Part shown: positions 16,851-29,078 of the stretch, piece after piece
How positions within the stretch are numbered: the first letter of the stretch is position 1
How the letters are laid out: each line of letters begins with the position of its first letter
Assembly (NCBI RefSeq): GCF_025244745.1
Contig: NZ_CP104213.1
Location: forward strand, 124,001-188,000
Reading direction: 5' to 3'
Length of the DNA stretch: 64,000 nucleotides
Source: Deinococcus rubellus
GTDB lineage: Bacteria > Deinococcota > Deinococci > Deinococcales > Deinococcaceae
The notes under the pieces: model-generated
Told to the model about the DNA's origin: nothing
What the model saw: the letters and a program-made list of their open reading frames with translations, nothing else
Database searches by the model: none
Translations under genes and position numbers: made by a program

Positions 16851-16883
16851 TTATCCACAGCCCGCGCCCAGGACTGTGGGCAA
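16851..16883. promoter_or_regulatory. Inverted pair of DnaA-box-like sites
   Basis: TTATCCACAG (a perfect DnaA box, TTATNCACA) and CTGTGGGCAA face each other across about 13 bases. They lie about 60-90 bases upstream of ychF, in the promoter region. DnaA control of ychF is possible but unproven. Confidence 0.45.
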
Positions 16884-16944
16884 CTTTCTGATGCGCTAAA
16901 CTCTCCCCCATTGCGCCTGCGAGCGCGTAAGGAGAATCGTTATC

Positions 16945-18045
16945 GTGAGTAGCTTAAGTATCGGAATCGTCGGCCTGCCCAATGTCGGCAAATCAACTCT
17001 GTTCAACGCCATCACCCGCGCCGGGGCGCTGGCGGCCAATTACCCTTTCGCCACCATCGAGCCGAACGTGGGCCGCGTCAATGTGCCGGACGAACGCCTG
17101 GGCGCGCTGAGCAAGGTCTTTACCAAGGGCGAGCGGGTCCCGCCGATCATCCCGACCTTCGTGGAGTTCGTGGACATTGCCGGGCTGGTCAAGGGAGCCT
17201 CGCAAGGCGAGGGCCTGGGCAACCAGTTTCTGGCCAATATCCGGGAAGTGGACGCCATCGCCCACGTCGTGCGCTGCTTTGAAGACGGCAACGTCATTCA
17301 CGTGGCCAACCGGGTCAATCCGCTGGACGACATCGAGACCATCAACACCGAGCTGATTCTGGCTGACCTGGCGGGCCTGGAAAAGCGGGTGGTGGGCCTC
17401 AGCAAGAAAGCCAAGGGCGGCGACAAGGAAGCCAAAGAGCAGCTCGAAGTTGCCGAGGTCATCCTCAAGGTGCTGGGCGAGGGCCAGCCCGCCCGCGCCG
17501 CCCGGATCGAAGGCCCGGTGCCCAGAGACTTCGGCCTGATCACCATCAAGCCGGTGATTTACGTGGCGAATGTCGGTGAGGACGATCTGGCGGGCGACAA
17601 CGACCTTGTCAAGCAGGTGCGTGAGTTTGCCGCACGTGACGGTTCGCACGTGGTCAAGATCAGCGCCCAGATCGAGGGCGAACTGGCCGAGATGGAGGAA
17701 GACGATGCCCGCGCCTTTCTGCACGACCTGGGCGTCGAGGAGAGCGGGCTGGACCAACTGGTCAAGGTGGGCTACGAAACGCTGGGCCTGATCACCTTCA
17801 TCACTTCCGGCGAAAAGGAAGTGCGCGCCTGGACCATTCACAACGGTGAGAAGGCCCCCGAGGCCGCCGGAGAAATCCACTCGGACCTGGAACGCGGTTT
17901 TATCCGGGCCGAGGTCATCGAGTGGCAGAAGATGGTGGAGGCCGGAGGCTGGACCGCCGCCAAGAGCAAGGGCTGGGTGCGCACCGAGGGCAAAGAGTAC
18001 GTGATGAAGGACGGCGACATCATGAACGTTTTGCACAATATGTAG
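16945..18045 (+). CDS. ychF: YchF/OLA1-family ATPase
   Basis: YchF is an Obg-related P-loop protein that prefers ATP, binds ribosomes and takes part in stress responses. The protein opens [20 protein letters not shown] (P-loop) and continues [12 protein letters not shown] and [20 protein letters not shown], then has NxxE-type nucleotide specificity in place of NKxD. The C-terminal TGS domain reads [20 protein letters not shown] and ends [11 protein letters not shown]. The length (366) and all domains match the family. GTG 16945 is the likely start, with AAGGAGAATC a short distance upstream. Confidence 0.97.
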   Translation: MSSLSIGIVGLPNVGKSTLFNAITRAGALAANYPFATIEPNVGRVNVPDERLGALSKVFTKGERVPPIIPTFVEFVDIAGLVKGASQGEGLGNQFLANIREVDAIAHVVRCFEDGNVIHVANRVNPLDDIETINTELILADLAGLEKRVVGLSKKAKGGDKEAKEQLEVAEVILKVLGEGQPARAARIEGPVPRDFGLITIKPVIYVANVGEDDLAGDNDLVKQVREFAARDGSHVVKISAQIEGELAEMEEDDARAFLHDLGVEESGLDQLVKVGYETLGLITFITSGEKEVRAWTIHNGEKAPEAAGEIHSDLERGFIRAEVIEWQKMVEAGGWTAAKSKGWVRTEGKEYVMKDGDIMNVLHNM

Positions 18046-18110
18046 TCGCAGACGGGGCCGAGACGCTCCGGAGCGGTTTGTCAGAAGTTAAAAAGAAAGG
18101 AAACTTTAGG

Positions 18111-18147
18111 CTGGCACATCTTCAAGTAGGGATGTGCCAGTTGGTTT
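18111..18147 (+). terminator. Terminator of ychF
   Basis: A 10-bp stem, CTGGCACATC/GATGTGCCAG (18111-18120 with 18131-18140), is followed by TTGGTTT, about 65 bases after the ychF stop. Confidence 0.7.
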
Positions 18148-18229
18148 CAGAGCGGTCAGTCTGTTGACGGCTTCCCCGGCCCGGCACCTTCCCGAACGGC
18201 GAGGATGATCTGTCTAGGAGGCTCTTACC

Positions 18230-19030
18230 TTGCTACGATTCCGCATTCATCTCGCTCCTCTGGCCCTGCTCGGCGCATTGACCGGATTGGCCAGTCCGGT
18301 TCAGGCCGCTGGCCTGGCCCAAATTCAGGGCAAGGGGCAGTTCAAACTGGCTTTCAGCACGGCCCAGCCCCCCCTCATCAACCAGAATGGAACCGCCTTC
18401 GAGGGCTTTGCCACCGAACTGCTGAGTATCATCGGCAAGCAGATGAAGGTCAGCAATATCACCTGGCGCAAAATCGGCACGCCCCAGGCATTGATGGATG
18501 GTCTGCGCTCAGGCAACTACGACGCGGTCATCGACAGCCAGTTGCCGCAGCCGCTGACCGACGTAACTCTAAGCAAGCCGCTGGCCTGCACCGGCGGGGT
18601 GATTCTGGCCCGGCCCGGCGGCCCCACCTACGACAATGAACTCAAGGGCAAGCGCGTCGCCGTCGTGACCGGCAGCAGTTATTTTTATTACGTGCGAAAC
18701 CTGCCGTTCGACAAGCAGATCAACGTTTTTGCCAGCGACGATCAAGCGCTGCTGGCCTTTCTGACCGGGAAGCTGGACGCCCTGGTGATGGACCGTTACG
18801 CTGCCCTCAAGATGTTCAAGGCGGCGGGCGCGAAGGTCATTCAGGTCAGCCCACTGCTGTGGTCGCAGGACATCACGCTGGTCATGAACCGCAGCAGCGG
18901 CACCGAACTGTCTGCCAACAACGAGGTGCTGGCCCCCATCAACATCGCCCTCAAAAAGATGCTGGCCGACGGCAGCTACACAGCCCTGAGCAAGAAATAC
19001 TTCGGCCAGGACGTACGCTGCGAGCTGTAA
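18230..19030 (+). CDS. Periplasmic amino-acid-type solute-binding protein
   Basis: This is a family 3 extracellular solute-binding protein (266 residues). It has a signal peptide (LALLGALTGLASPVQAAG), then FKLAFSTAQPPL, a typical start for the first lobe, GYDAVID-like GNYDAVIDSQL, and the second-lobe GKRVAVVTGSSYFYYV. Such proteins capture amino acids or other small polar solutes for an ABC importer. No permease or ATPase gene is adjacent, so its transporter is elsewhere or it acts as an orphan receptor. TTG 18230 follows a strong AGGAGG ribosome binding site at 18218-18223. Confidence 0.85.
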   Translation: MLRFRIHLAPLALLGALTGLASPVQAAGLAQIQGKGQFKLAFSTAQPPLINQNGTAFEGFATELLSIIGKQMKVSNITWRKIGTPQALMDGLRSGNYDAVIDSQLPQPLTDVTLSKPLACTGGVILARPGGPTYDNELKGKRVAVVTGSSYFYYVRNLPFDKQINVFASDDQALLAFLTGKLDALVMDRYAALKMFKAAGAKVIQVSPLLWSQDITLVMNRSSGTELSANNEVLAPINIALKKMLADGSYTALSKKYFGQDVRCEL

Positions 19031-19042
19031 GGCCGCTTCACT

Positions 19043-19990
19043 TCAGCGGGTCAGCGCTTCCTCCAGCGCCTCCATGAACTCGTCCTCGTCGTCGAGCCAG
19101 GGGTAGTGCCCGGCGTCGAGCAGGGTCACGTCGGCGTCCACCAGGTCCTGAACCCACTGCACCTGTGCGGGGTAACTGGTGGCGTCGTGCGTTCCGGCGA
19201 TCACGTACACCTGCCGCCTGATCTCGCTCAGGAACGGCGGGTACTCGAATTCCCATAGCCCCTGATTGACCAGCGCCTGCTGCACCTCGGCTCCGCCCAT
19301 CAGCTGGCCTTCCACATCGGCAAACTCCAGACGCATCCGGCTGGGGGCATCTTTGAAATGCAGGGCGTTGAGCAGGTCGCGGGCGTTGAGCAGCGCAAAG
19401 GCCGCCTCGATACGGGCCGCGCCGACCTGGGGGTGCTGGCCTTCGGGTGTGCGCTTGACGACCTCTGTTTTGGGATCGTCGAGCGGGGTATTCCGGCGGG
19501 CACTGGCTTCTTCCAGCAGGGTGAGAGCCAGATCGGGGAAATGCACCCAGGGGTTGATGACGACGGCCCGGTCAGTGTGCGTGGGAAAGCGCCGGGCATA
19601 TTCCAGCGCGATCAGCGCGCCGAAGCCGTGGCCCAGCGGCGTCAGCTTCTCCAGACCTAAAAATTCTCGTACCGCCTCCACATCTGCCGTCAGGGTGTCG
19701 AGGTCGAGGGTGTCGCTGCCCTGCTCGGTGTCGTCCAGGGGACCGCTGCGGCCCGCTCCACGCTGGTCGAGGTAGATCACCCGGTAGGCCGAGAGGCGCT
19801 CGCCCACCAGATCGCGGAAGGTGAGGCTGTTGTAGCCGGGGCCACCGTGCAGGTAGATCAGGGTCTGGACCTCTTCTCCCTCATCCGGCTCCACGACCTC
19901 GAAGTAGAGATCGGCTCCGTTGAGGTGCTCGAAATAGGGTTCGGCCAGGTCCTGATGCTGAAAGTCGTCCATGTCGGCCAGATCGTCCAT
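19043..19990 (-). CDS. Proline iminopeptidase-like alpha/beta hydrolase lacking the catalytic serine
   Basis: The fold and the HGGPG oxyanion motif (48-52) are those of the proline iminopeptidase/tricorn-interacting hydrolase family, and DQRGAGRSG follows at 75-83. The nucleophile elbow, normally GxSxG, reads G-H-G-F-G (120-124): Gly122 stands where the serine should be. The C-terminal DAGHYPWLDD keeps the His. If the sequence is right the protein is probably not a classical peptidase or esterase, and may be a binding or sensor protein or use another mechanism. A leaderless -10 box (TAGAAT on the minus strand) precedes ATG 19990. Confidence 0.8.
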   Translation of the reverse strand: MDDLADMDDFQHQDLAEPYFEHLNGADLYFEVVEPDEGEEVQTLIYLHGGPGYNSLTFRDLVGERLSAYRVIYLDQRGAGRSGPLDDTEQGSDTLDLDTLTADVEAVREFLGLEKLTPLGHGFGALIALEYARRFPTHTDRAVVINPWVHFPDLALTLLEEASARRNTPLDDPKTEVVKRTPEGQHPQVGAARIEAAFALLNARDLLNALHFKDAPSRMRLEFADVEGQLMGGAEVQQALVNQGLWEFEYPPFLSEIRRQVYVIAGTHDATSYPAQVQWVQDLVDADVTLLDAGHYPWLDDEDEFMEALEEALTR

Positions 19991-20041
19991 GCAGGCATTC
20001 TACGTTCAGCCGCGCCTGGCCGGGCGGGTACACTGCCCGGT

Positions 20042-21307
<1,266 letters not shown>

Positions 21308-21373
21308 GGCCAACCACCCCCTCCCAGCCGGCCCTCAAGCCCGCCTCACGCCTGCAGGCCAGACTCGTCTTCT

Positions 21374-21901
21374 ATGCGCCGTCTTCTCGGCTGGCTGCTG
21401 ACGCTGGTTCTGCTCACCGCTGGCCTTTACTTTGTCTGGCCCCTGGTGCAGCAGGCCCAGCGCTACGCGGCACTGCTCTCGGCTCCTCTGCCGACGCCCT
21501 CCAGTCTGCCCTTGCCGCTGCCGGGCGTGCGCTTTGCCGACACCTGGGGCGGGGCCCGCAGCCAGGGGCGGCGGCACGAGGGGGTAGATATCTTCGCGCC
21601 GAGGAACACGCCGGTTCGCGCCACCACACGCGGCAAGGTGCTCAATGTCGGCCCCGACACCCTCGGAGGCCGCACCGTCATGCTCCTGGGACCGGGCGGG
21701 GCGCGGCACTACTACGCCCATCTGGAGCGCTACGCCAAACTCAAGCGCGGCGACTGGGTCAAGGCGGGCGCGGTGGTGGGCTACGTCGGCGACAGCGGCA
21801 ACGCAGCGGGCACACCAACGCACCTGCATTACGGTATTTACGAGGGCAGCGGGGCCGTCAACCCGTACCCGCTGCTGAAAAAGAGCTGGCTGAGCGAATA
21901 A
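21374..21901 (+). CDS. M23 (LytM-type) peptidase
   Basis: One N-terminal membrane segment ([20 protein letters not shown]) anchors a domain with the LytM zinc motifs: [16 protein letters not shown] (HxxxD), [18 protein letters not shown], and [10 protein letters not shown] (HxH). These are the metal ligands of lysostaphin-type endopeptidases, which cut peptidoglycan cross-bridges. The 175-residue length shows that only the catalytic core and anchor are present, with no coiled coil. It would act at the cell wall, perhaps in daughter-cell separation or wall remodelling. Confidence 0.9.
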   Translation: MRRLLGWLLTLVLLTAGLYFVWPLVQQAQRYAALLSAPLPTPSSLPLPLPGVRFADTWGGARSQGRRHEGVDIFAPRNTPVRATTRGKVLNVGPDTLGGRTVMLLGPGGARHYYAHLERYAKLKRGDWVKAGAVVGYVGDSGNAAGTPTHLHYGIYEGSGAVNPYPLLKKSWLSE

Positions 21902-21950
21902 AATGCGCCCGCCTGGGCTGCTCCTCACCTTGCCCCGCTAGCGTAGACGG

Positions 21951-23234
21951 ATGATCCGCCGCCGCTTTTTGACGCCTCTCCTGGCCACCTTCCTGCTGGG
22001 TACTCCGCTGGCCCCGGCCCAGATTCTGCTGCCGCTCGACTCGCGCCCGGCCACCTCGACCCTGCCCGCCGACATTGCTGGCCTGATCAGCCCGGACGTG
22101 CGGCTGGCCCCCCAGTGGCTGCTGGGGGTCGCCAAGCACGGCGCGGACGAAGCGGCCCTAGAAGCCTGGCTGGCAGCCCAGACGACGCCGCAGGGCCTGC
22201 CGCTGATCGTCTCACTCGACGCGCTGGCCTACGGCGGGCTGGTGCAGTCGCGCACCTCACCAATCAGCGCTGAGGAGGCCCTGGCACGGCTGGCAGTGCT
22301 GCGGACCAAGGCCGCCCAGAAGCAGCCCATCTACGCCTTTATCACCCTGCCACGTGCGCCCGACGCCACCGATCGGGCGCGCAATCTGGCGGTGGCCAAA
22401 GTGATGCTCCAGTGGGCCGCCGACGGCACCTTCAAGGAGCTGCACATTACCTGGGACGACGCTTTGCCCGGCTCACCCGCCCCGCAGGAAGGCGCGGCGC
22501 TGGCCAAGGGCGCGCCTGCCAACGTGCTGGTTTATCCCGGCGCGGACGAGGTGCTCAGCAGCCTAGTGGCCCGCGCCCTCTCGCCCGAACCGGCGCGGGT
22601 GCGGGTCGAGTACAGCGCGCCTGACAAGGCCGACGCGGTCATCAAGTACGAGGGCATCGCCCTCTCGCGCAGCGTGGCCCTGCACGCCCAGGCCACCGGC
22701 TTCACGCTGGCCGCCACCGGGGAAAGTGCGCCGCTGACGCTGTACGTCTACAACGGCGGCGATACGCGCAAGGCGGCCCTGCGAATCTCAGCGCTGCTCA
22801 GGCAGGGCAAGGTGGCGGTGGTGGATGTCAACGCCGTCAACCAGGGCAGCCCGGCCCTCTGGACTGACCTGACCACCCTGCGCCGTCCCGAGAACCTGGC
22901 GGCGCTGGCCGCCTGGGGCACCCCCGGCAACAACCTCGGCTCAGCCCTGGCCCACGCCAAGCTCGATCTGAGCGGAGCCGATCCCCTCAAGCAGGACGCC
23001 CTGCTGGCCCGCGAGTACACCAACGACGTCATCTACAGCGCCCAGCTCCGCCCCCAAATCCGGAAGGCGCTGCCGGAATCCGAACTCGGTACCCCAAAAG
23101 CCTCGCAGGTGGCCCTGGCGCTGGCCCGCAAGGACTTCCCCATTCACTTCGCGCAGACCTACGCCCTGGCCGACGCCTCGTTTCCCTGGGACCGGTCCTT
23201 CGAGTGGCAGTTCGACTTGAAGCCGCTGCCGTAG
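21951..23234 (+). CDS. Secreted DUF4127 protein
   Basis: The protein starts [20 protein letters not shown], a clear signal peptide. It then has DUF4127 family landmarks that also occur in the cytosolic paralogue at 48701-50206: [10 protein letters not shown] (PPDTRPV in the other), [14 protein letters not shown] (ETLTLGGMIPAR), VYPGADEV (IYPGADEV) and [16 protein letters not shown] (WNTAGNTLGSAVAFGK). No biochemical function is established that I know of. The conserved Asp/Arg/Glu positions suggest an enzyme, perhaps acting on a carbohydrate. ATG 21951 has TAGCGT (21939-21944) as a leaderless -10 box. Confidence 0.85.
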   Translation: MIRRRFLTPLLATFLLGTPLAPAQILLPLDSRPATSTLPADIAGLISPDVRLAPQWLLGVAKHGADEAALEAWLAAQTTPQGLPLIVSLDALAYGGLVQSRTSPISAEEALARLAVLRTKAAQKQPIYAFITLPRAPDATDRARNLAVAKVMLQWAADGTFKELHITWDDALPGSPAPQEGAALAKGAPANVLVYPGADEVLSSLVARALSPEPARVRVEYSAPDKADAVIKYEGIALSRSVALHAQATGFTLAATGESAPLTLYVYNGGDTRKAALRISALLRQGKVAVVDVNAVNQGSPALWTDLTTLRRPENLAALAAWGTPGNNLGSALAHAKLDLSGADPLKQDALLAREYTNDVIYSAQLRPQIRKALPESELGTPKASQVALALARKDFPIHFAQTYALADASFPWDRSFEWQFDLKPLP

Positions 23235-23394
23235 CCGGGCTGCCACGCCCTGTCCCGCTGGGCGGTCCCAGTCGCCGGGACAAGCTGGCCTCAAGACAAC
23301 AGGACAGGGCGGGCCGCACACTCTTGGGCATGAGCGAAGGAGGCGCGGCCCAGTTCAGCGACGCCAGCAGCCTCCGCGCTCAGGAGGCACCCCC

Positions 23395-23796
23395 ATGAAA
23401 CGCACCCTGATTGCCCTGGCCCTCTTGACGGTCACCGCCACCTCGCACGCCTCACAGGTCGCCAGCGCCTGGTATTTCGGCAACTGGAGCTGCGTCATCG
23501 ACCACCGCGCTGCCCGGATGGTCTGGCAGGTCGTGGACGATCCGCAGACCAGTTGCAGCGGCAACGTCTGCTCCAGCTCATCGGGCGTGGCAGTGCGCGG
23601 CTGGTTCAAGGACGGCAGCGGCCCCTGGGTCAAGCTGGTCAACCGCAGCGCCTCGGGATCAGACCTGCGCTTTACCTACACCGGCGACAACACCCGATGG
23701 TTTCTACGCTACGACCCGAATACTGGCGTGGCAACCGGCAACACCATCTGGCGCGGCAACACCTACCCGCTGCAATGCTCGCAGGGGCAGGGCTGA
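23395..23796 (+). CDS. Secreted small protein, DUF6006-like
   Basis: A signal peptide (MKRTLIALALLTVTATSHAS) precedes a compact domain of about 110 residues: WYFGNWSCVIDHRAARMVWQ, four Cys (two pairs in NWSC...TSC and NVC...LQC), and LRFTYTGDNTRWFLRYDP. This matches the pattern I remember for DUF6006, a Trp/Cys-rich exported domain of unknown function. The even number of Cys suggests disulfides outside the cell. A good ribosome binding site (CAGGAGG at 23382-23388) precedes ATG 23395, and a strong terminator follows 12 bases after the stop. Confidence 0.75.
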   Translation: MKRTLIALALLTVTATSHASQVASAWYFGNWSCVIDHRAARMVWQVVDDPQTSCSGNVCSSSSGVAVRGWFKDGSGPWVKLVNRSASGSDLRFTYTGDNTRWFLRYDPNTGVATGNTIWRGNTYPLQCSQGQG

Positions 23797-23807
23797 GCCG
23801 AAGCTGG

Positions 23808-23844
23808 AAGCCGCCTGCCCCAGCGAGGCAGGCGGCTTTCCTTT
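23808..23844 (+). terminator. Terminator after the DUF6006-like gene
   Basis: An 11-bp perfect stem, AGCCGCCTGCC/GGCAGGCGGCT (23809-23819 with 23827-23837), is followed by TTCCTTT. Confidence 0.8.
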
Positions 23845-23862
23845 GCCCGGCAGAATCCGGAG

Positions 23863-24100
23863 TGTACTGAAATGCGGACAAAACTCTGCCAAGAAAAAAA
23901 TTCGTCTGTACCGGTGTTTTTGGATGCGCCTTGAGCCTTGTTCAGGGGAGACGTTGCATACTCATCTGCTCCGATCTGAAGGAATATCGCCGTTCCCAAC
24001 ACCAGCTGTCCAGGGGTTTTGCTGGCTCACGGCCAAAATGAAGTCCTGGAGCCGCTTTCTGGGGACTGAATATGCAACGTTTCGTCCGCATTTCAGTGCA
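23863..24100. repeat. MITE-like unit with imperfect terminal inverted repeats
   Basis: The left end, starting TGTACTGAAATGCGGAC at 23863, and the reverse complement of the right end, starting TGCACTGAAATGCGGAC at 24100, agree at about 23 of 27 positions. A second, inner inverted repeat (ACGTTGCATA and TATGCAACGT) strengthens the symmetry. The 238-base interior has no gene. I see no clear target duplication, so the unit may be old or the edges slightly misplaced. It looks like a deletion derivative of an insertion sequence. Confidence 0.5.
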
Positions 24101-24105
24101 TGAAT

Positions 24106-24134
24106 TTGACTTCGCCCGCATACCGCGCTATTCT
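24106..24134 (+). promoter_or_regulatory. Consensus-like sigma-70 promoter
   Basis: TTGACT (24106-24111), a 17-base spacer and TATTCT (24129-24134) form a near-ideal promoter. Transcription would start near 24141 and meet a terminator hairpin about 30 bases later, far ahead of the tkt start at 24309. Confidence 0.6.
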
Positions 24135-24140
24135 TTGTTA

Positions 24141-24192
24141 CATCAAGTTCAGATAACCGAGAACAGCGGCCCGCCAGCAAGCGGGTTTTTTC
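24141..24192 (+). ncRNA. Possible short RNA or terminated leader upstream of tkt
   Basis: Between the promoter at 24106-24134 and the terminator at 24170-24191 lies only about 50 bases with no ribosome binding site or open frame. This predicts either a short RNA or a leader whose read-through controls tkt. It matches no RNA family I recognise. Confidence 0.35.
24168..24192 (+). terminator. Intrinsic terminator upstream of tkt
   Basis: The stem CCCGC/GCGGG (24170-24174 with 24181-24185), with loop CAGCAA, is followed by six T. Confidence 0.6.
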
Positions 24193-24308
24193 GTATCTGC
24201 TGCGGGCAAAGTCTGGTGCGGGCAAAACGGCCCGGAAGCGCGTCCCGGCATGGTTGTTCAAGGTAGACAGCGCGGCCCCGCAGCGGCAAGCGGCGGTAAA
24301 CTGGGGCC

Positions 24309-26300
<1,992 letters not shown>

Positions 26301-26317
26301 ATGGAGCACCAGATCAG

Positions 26318-26347
26318 GCCGTCTCCGATTCCGGGGGCGGCTTTTTT
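26318..26347 (+). terminator. Terminator of tkt
   Basis: An inverted repeat, GCCGTCTCCGG-like/CCGGGGGCGGC, with ATT in the loop, is followed by TTTTTT just after the tkt stop. Confidence 0.75.
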
Positions 26348-26422
26348 GGTGCGACGCGAACCCCAAGTCCTCTTCACCTTGCCTTGAACTTCCTGGCTTC
26401 GGCTCCCGCGCATGATGGGAAC

Positions 26423-26653
26423 ATGACCGACGAACTTAAGCAATCGACCCAGATCAGCAGCGACCCCGGCGACACCTCTCCTGCCGAGGGCCAGAGCCAC
26501 CCCATTCCTGCCGAGGACAGGGGTAAGGGCACCGGCGGGGTGGACACCGCTGACCGTGCCGACCCTGCCGAGGGGGGCCGTGACGAGGTGCCGGGCGAGG
26601 GCGCGAACCTCAGCAGCGCGGCGGGCAACGCTGAGGGCAGCGGCCGCAAGTAG
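26423..26653 (+). CDS. Small hydrophilic, disorder-prone protein
   Basis: The 76-residue product MTDELKQSTQISSDPGDTSP... is rich in Gly, Asp, Glu, Pro and Ser and has no hydrophobic segment, so it is probably unfolded. Proteins like this in desiccation-tolerant bacteria are sometimes stress-related, but nothing in the sequence proves that. Support for a real gene comes from its own strong terminator at 26671-26708 and its separation from tkt by another terminator. The ATG at 26423 lies downstream of CATGATGGGAAC, without a clear Shine-Dalgarno sequence. Confidence 0.55.
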   Translation: MTDELKQSTQISSDPGDTSPAEGQSHPIPAEDRGKGTGGVDTADRADPAEGGRDEVPGEGANLSSAAGNAEGSGRK

Positions 26654-26670
26654 TTCGCTCAGCGTCTTGA

Positions 26671-26708
26671 CCCGGCCCCGCCTACGAACAGGCAGGGCCG
26701 GGGTTTTT
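26671..26708 (+). terminator. Strong terminator after the small hydrophilic protein gene
   Basis: The stem CCCGGCCC/GGGCCGGG (26671-26678 with 26695-26702), extended inside by CGCCT/AGGCA, is followed by TTTTTC. Confidence 0.75.
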
Positions 26709-26802
26709 CTTGGTGCTGGCAGGAGTCACAGAAGGCATATTGAGAAACTCGAAAGCGGACGGCCCACCACACCCGCTCCCTTCAGTCCTAAGCTGAAAAC
26801 CG

Positions 26803-27543
<741 letters not shown>

Positions 27544-27553
27544 GCCGCAACAA

Positions 27554-28090
27554 TCAACGCCAGTCGCGCCGCAGCACCGCCAGCTTCACGCTGTCCCAGC
27601 GCTGGCCGTCCCAGGTGCGGGCCTCGGGAATGCGGGCGCACTCGCGGTAGCCGCTGCGCTCGGCGGCGCGGATCAGGCGCTGGTTGCCGCTCCAGGTGGT
27701 CAGGGTGATGACATGGGCGGACGTTTCCCCAAAAGTGCGGGCCGTCCAGAGCCTGAGCGCCCGTCTCCCCAGGCCGCTGCCCCAGTGGGCCGGGTCGAAA
27801 ATGACGATGCCCAGCTCAAACCAGCCGCCGCCCGCCGGTTCTTCCTCGGAGCGGCTGACACTGCCGATGCACTGGCCATCCAAAGCGATGATTCGCTGAT
27901 CAGCGTCCCAGGGATTCGTGACGGCCCGCTCAGCGTAAGTTTCAAAGCTGAGTGCGGCGTTGGATTTGGGAAAGTACGGCCCGTCCCAGCGCTGCCATTC
28001 GGGATTTTTCTCGGCGTACATCCAGCGGTAGAGGGTAGCTAGGTCTTCGGGCAGGCGGGAACGCAGGGTGAGGTCGGGGAGGGAGTTCAA
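27554..28090 (-). CDS. GNAT acetyltransferase (RimJ-like)
   Basis: A GCN5-related N-acetyltransferase of 178 residues: LTLRSRLPEDLATLYRWMYA, then WFELGIVIFDPAHWGSGLGR with the acetyl-CoA loop (GSGLGRRALRLW), then TLTTWSGNQRLIRAAERSGY. This order is typical of RimJ/RimL-type protein or small-molecule acetyltransferases. I choose TTG 28090, one base after the TGA of mqnB (TGAGTTG), so the two are coupled. Reading further upstream would run inside mqnB. Its substrate is unknown. Confidence 0.8.
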   Translation of the reverse strand: MNSLPDLTLRSRLPEDLATLYRWMYAEKNPEWQRWDGPYFPKSNAALSFETYAERAVTNPWDADQRIIALDGQCIGSVSRSEEEPAGGGWFELGIVIFDPAHWGSGLGRRALRLWTARTFGETSAHVITLTTWSGNQRLIRAAERSGYRECARIPEARTWDGQRWDSVKLAVLRRDWR

Positions 28091-28091
28091 C

Positions 28092-28730
28092 TCAGCCCGC
28101 CGCCAGCCGTTCCAGCACCCGCCGCAAGCCCACGTCCAGCGCCGCCAACGCCTCCCCGATACGCCAGGCAGCGCGGTCACGCGGCCCCACGAAGTTGCTG
28201 ACGCCGCGCACCTCGGTGACCGGCACGCCCGCGAGCAGAGCGGCGTGGGCGACTCCCGCACCCTCCATGCCCTCAATCAGCGCGCCCGGCACCCGCCGCC
28301 GCAGTTCCTCTGTTCCCGCCGCGCTGCCGGTCACGCTACTGACGGTGACGAAGGGGCCGCAGGGCAAGTCCAGCCCAAGTCCAGCGGGCCAGCATGGAAA
28401 GCGTCCCGCATTGCCCGGCGCGACTTCCAACCCCAGCCCGGCGAGCGGCAGAAACTGCTCACCGTCCCAGGCTCCCAGATCGGCCTGCACGATCTCGGAG
28501 GCCAGGGCCACGTCGCCCACCTTCAGACCGCTGCTGGCAAACGCGCCGCCGATGCCCGCACTGACGACCAGATCGCACCTGAGATCGGCCAGCGCCGCCT
28601 GGGTAGAGAGCGCTGCCGCCACCGGGCCGACCCCGCTGATCACCACCCGGACTTCGACACTGCCCACCGCGAGGGCGCTCAGGCGCTTGGCCTCGCCCGC
28701 CGTCGCCACCACCAGCAGGGCGCGTTTCAC
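28092..28730 (-). CDS. mqnB: Futalosine hydrolase
   Basis: MqnB splits futalosine to hypoxanthine and dehypoxanthinyl futalosine in the alternative menaquinone pathway used by Deinococcus. The protein is a nucleoside phosphorylase-type fold (212 residues). It has VVATAGEAKRL, SAGIGGAFASSGLKVGDVAL, VTVSSVTGSAAG and the family-specific EGMEGAGVAHAALLAGVPVT, followed by EVRGVSNFVGPRDRAAWRIG. The last segment, with N-F-V-G-x-R-D-R-x-A-W, separates MqnB from MTA/SAH nucleosidases. GTG 28730 overlaps the stop of the SH3 gene upstream. Confidence 0.85.
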   Translation of the reverse strand: MKRALLVVATAGEAKRLSALAVGSVEVRVVISGVGPVAAALSTQAALADLRCDLVVSAGIGGAFASSGLKVGDVALASEIVQADLGAWDGEQFLPLAGLGLEVAPGNAGRFPCWPAGLGLDLPCGPFVTVSSVTGSAAGTEELRRRVPGALIEGMEGAGVAHAALLAGVPVTEVRGVSNFVGPRDRAAWRIGEALAALDVGLRRVLERLAAG

Positions 28731-29032
28731 CGTCGGTTCTGCGGCGTGATGATCGGCAGCAACTGGCGCTTGAGCAACTCGGCATAGAGGTATCCGGCGT
28801 AGGTCTTATTCCCGGCCTGATATTTCACCGGACACCACTCGTCACAGCGGCCCACCTGAACGGTCTGACCACCAGGAATCACCGTCAGCACTCTGGCCTT
28901 GAGCGACGGCCCAGCCCGCAGGTTGGTGTTGTGACGGGTCACGGCGTCGGCCTGGAAGACGAACGGCGCGTCTTTGGCCCCGGCAGGCGCAGCGAGGGCG
29001 AGCATCAACACAGTCGTAAACATCGGCTTCAT
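28727..29032 (-). CDS. Secreted bacterial SH3-domain protein
   Basis: The start ATG 29032 gives a signal peptide (MKPMFTTVLMLALAAPAGAK). A single SH3b domain follows: VTRHNTNLRAGPSLKARVLT, then VIPGGQTVQVGRCDEWCPVK and the closing strand YAGYLYAELL. Such domains bind peptidoglycan peptides or act as targeting modules. The Cys pair (C-DEW-C) may be a disulfide. The product is 101 residues. Its stop overlaps the mqnB start (GTGA), so SH3, mqnB and the acetyltransferase form one operon, with no obvious functional link. Confidence 0.75.
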   Translation of the reverse strand: MKPMFTTVLMLALAAPAGAKDAPFVFQADAVTRHNTNLRAGPSLKARVLTVIPGGQTVQVGRCDEWCPVKYQAGNKTYAGYLYAELLKRQLLPIITPQNRR

Positions 29033-29078
29033 ACCGACATTGTGGGCGCGGCAGCGCTGATGGGGCAACCTGGGAGCT

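Noticed and set aside
16993..18036. 347-codon minus-strand frame opposite ychF
   Set aside because: Shadow of a highly conserved gene. It has no motif of its own.
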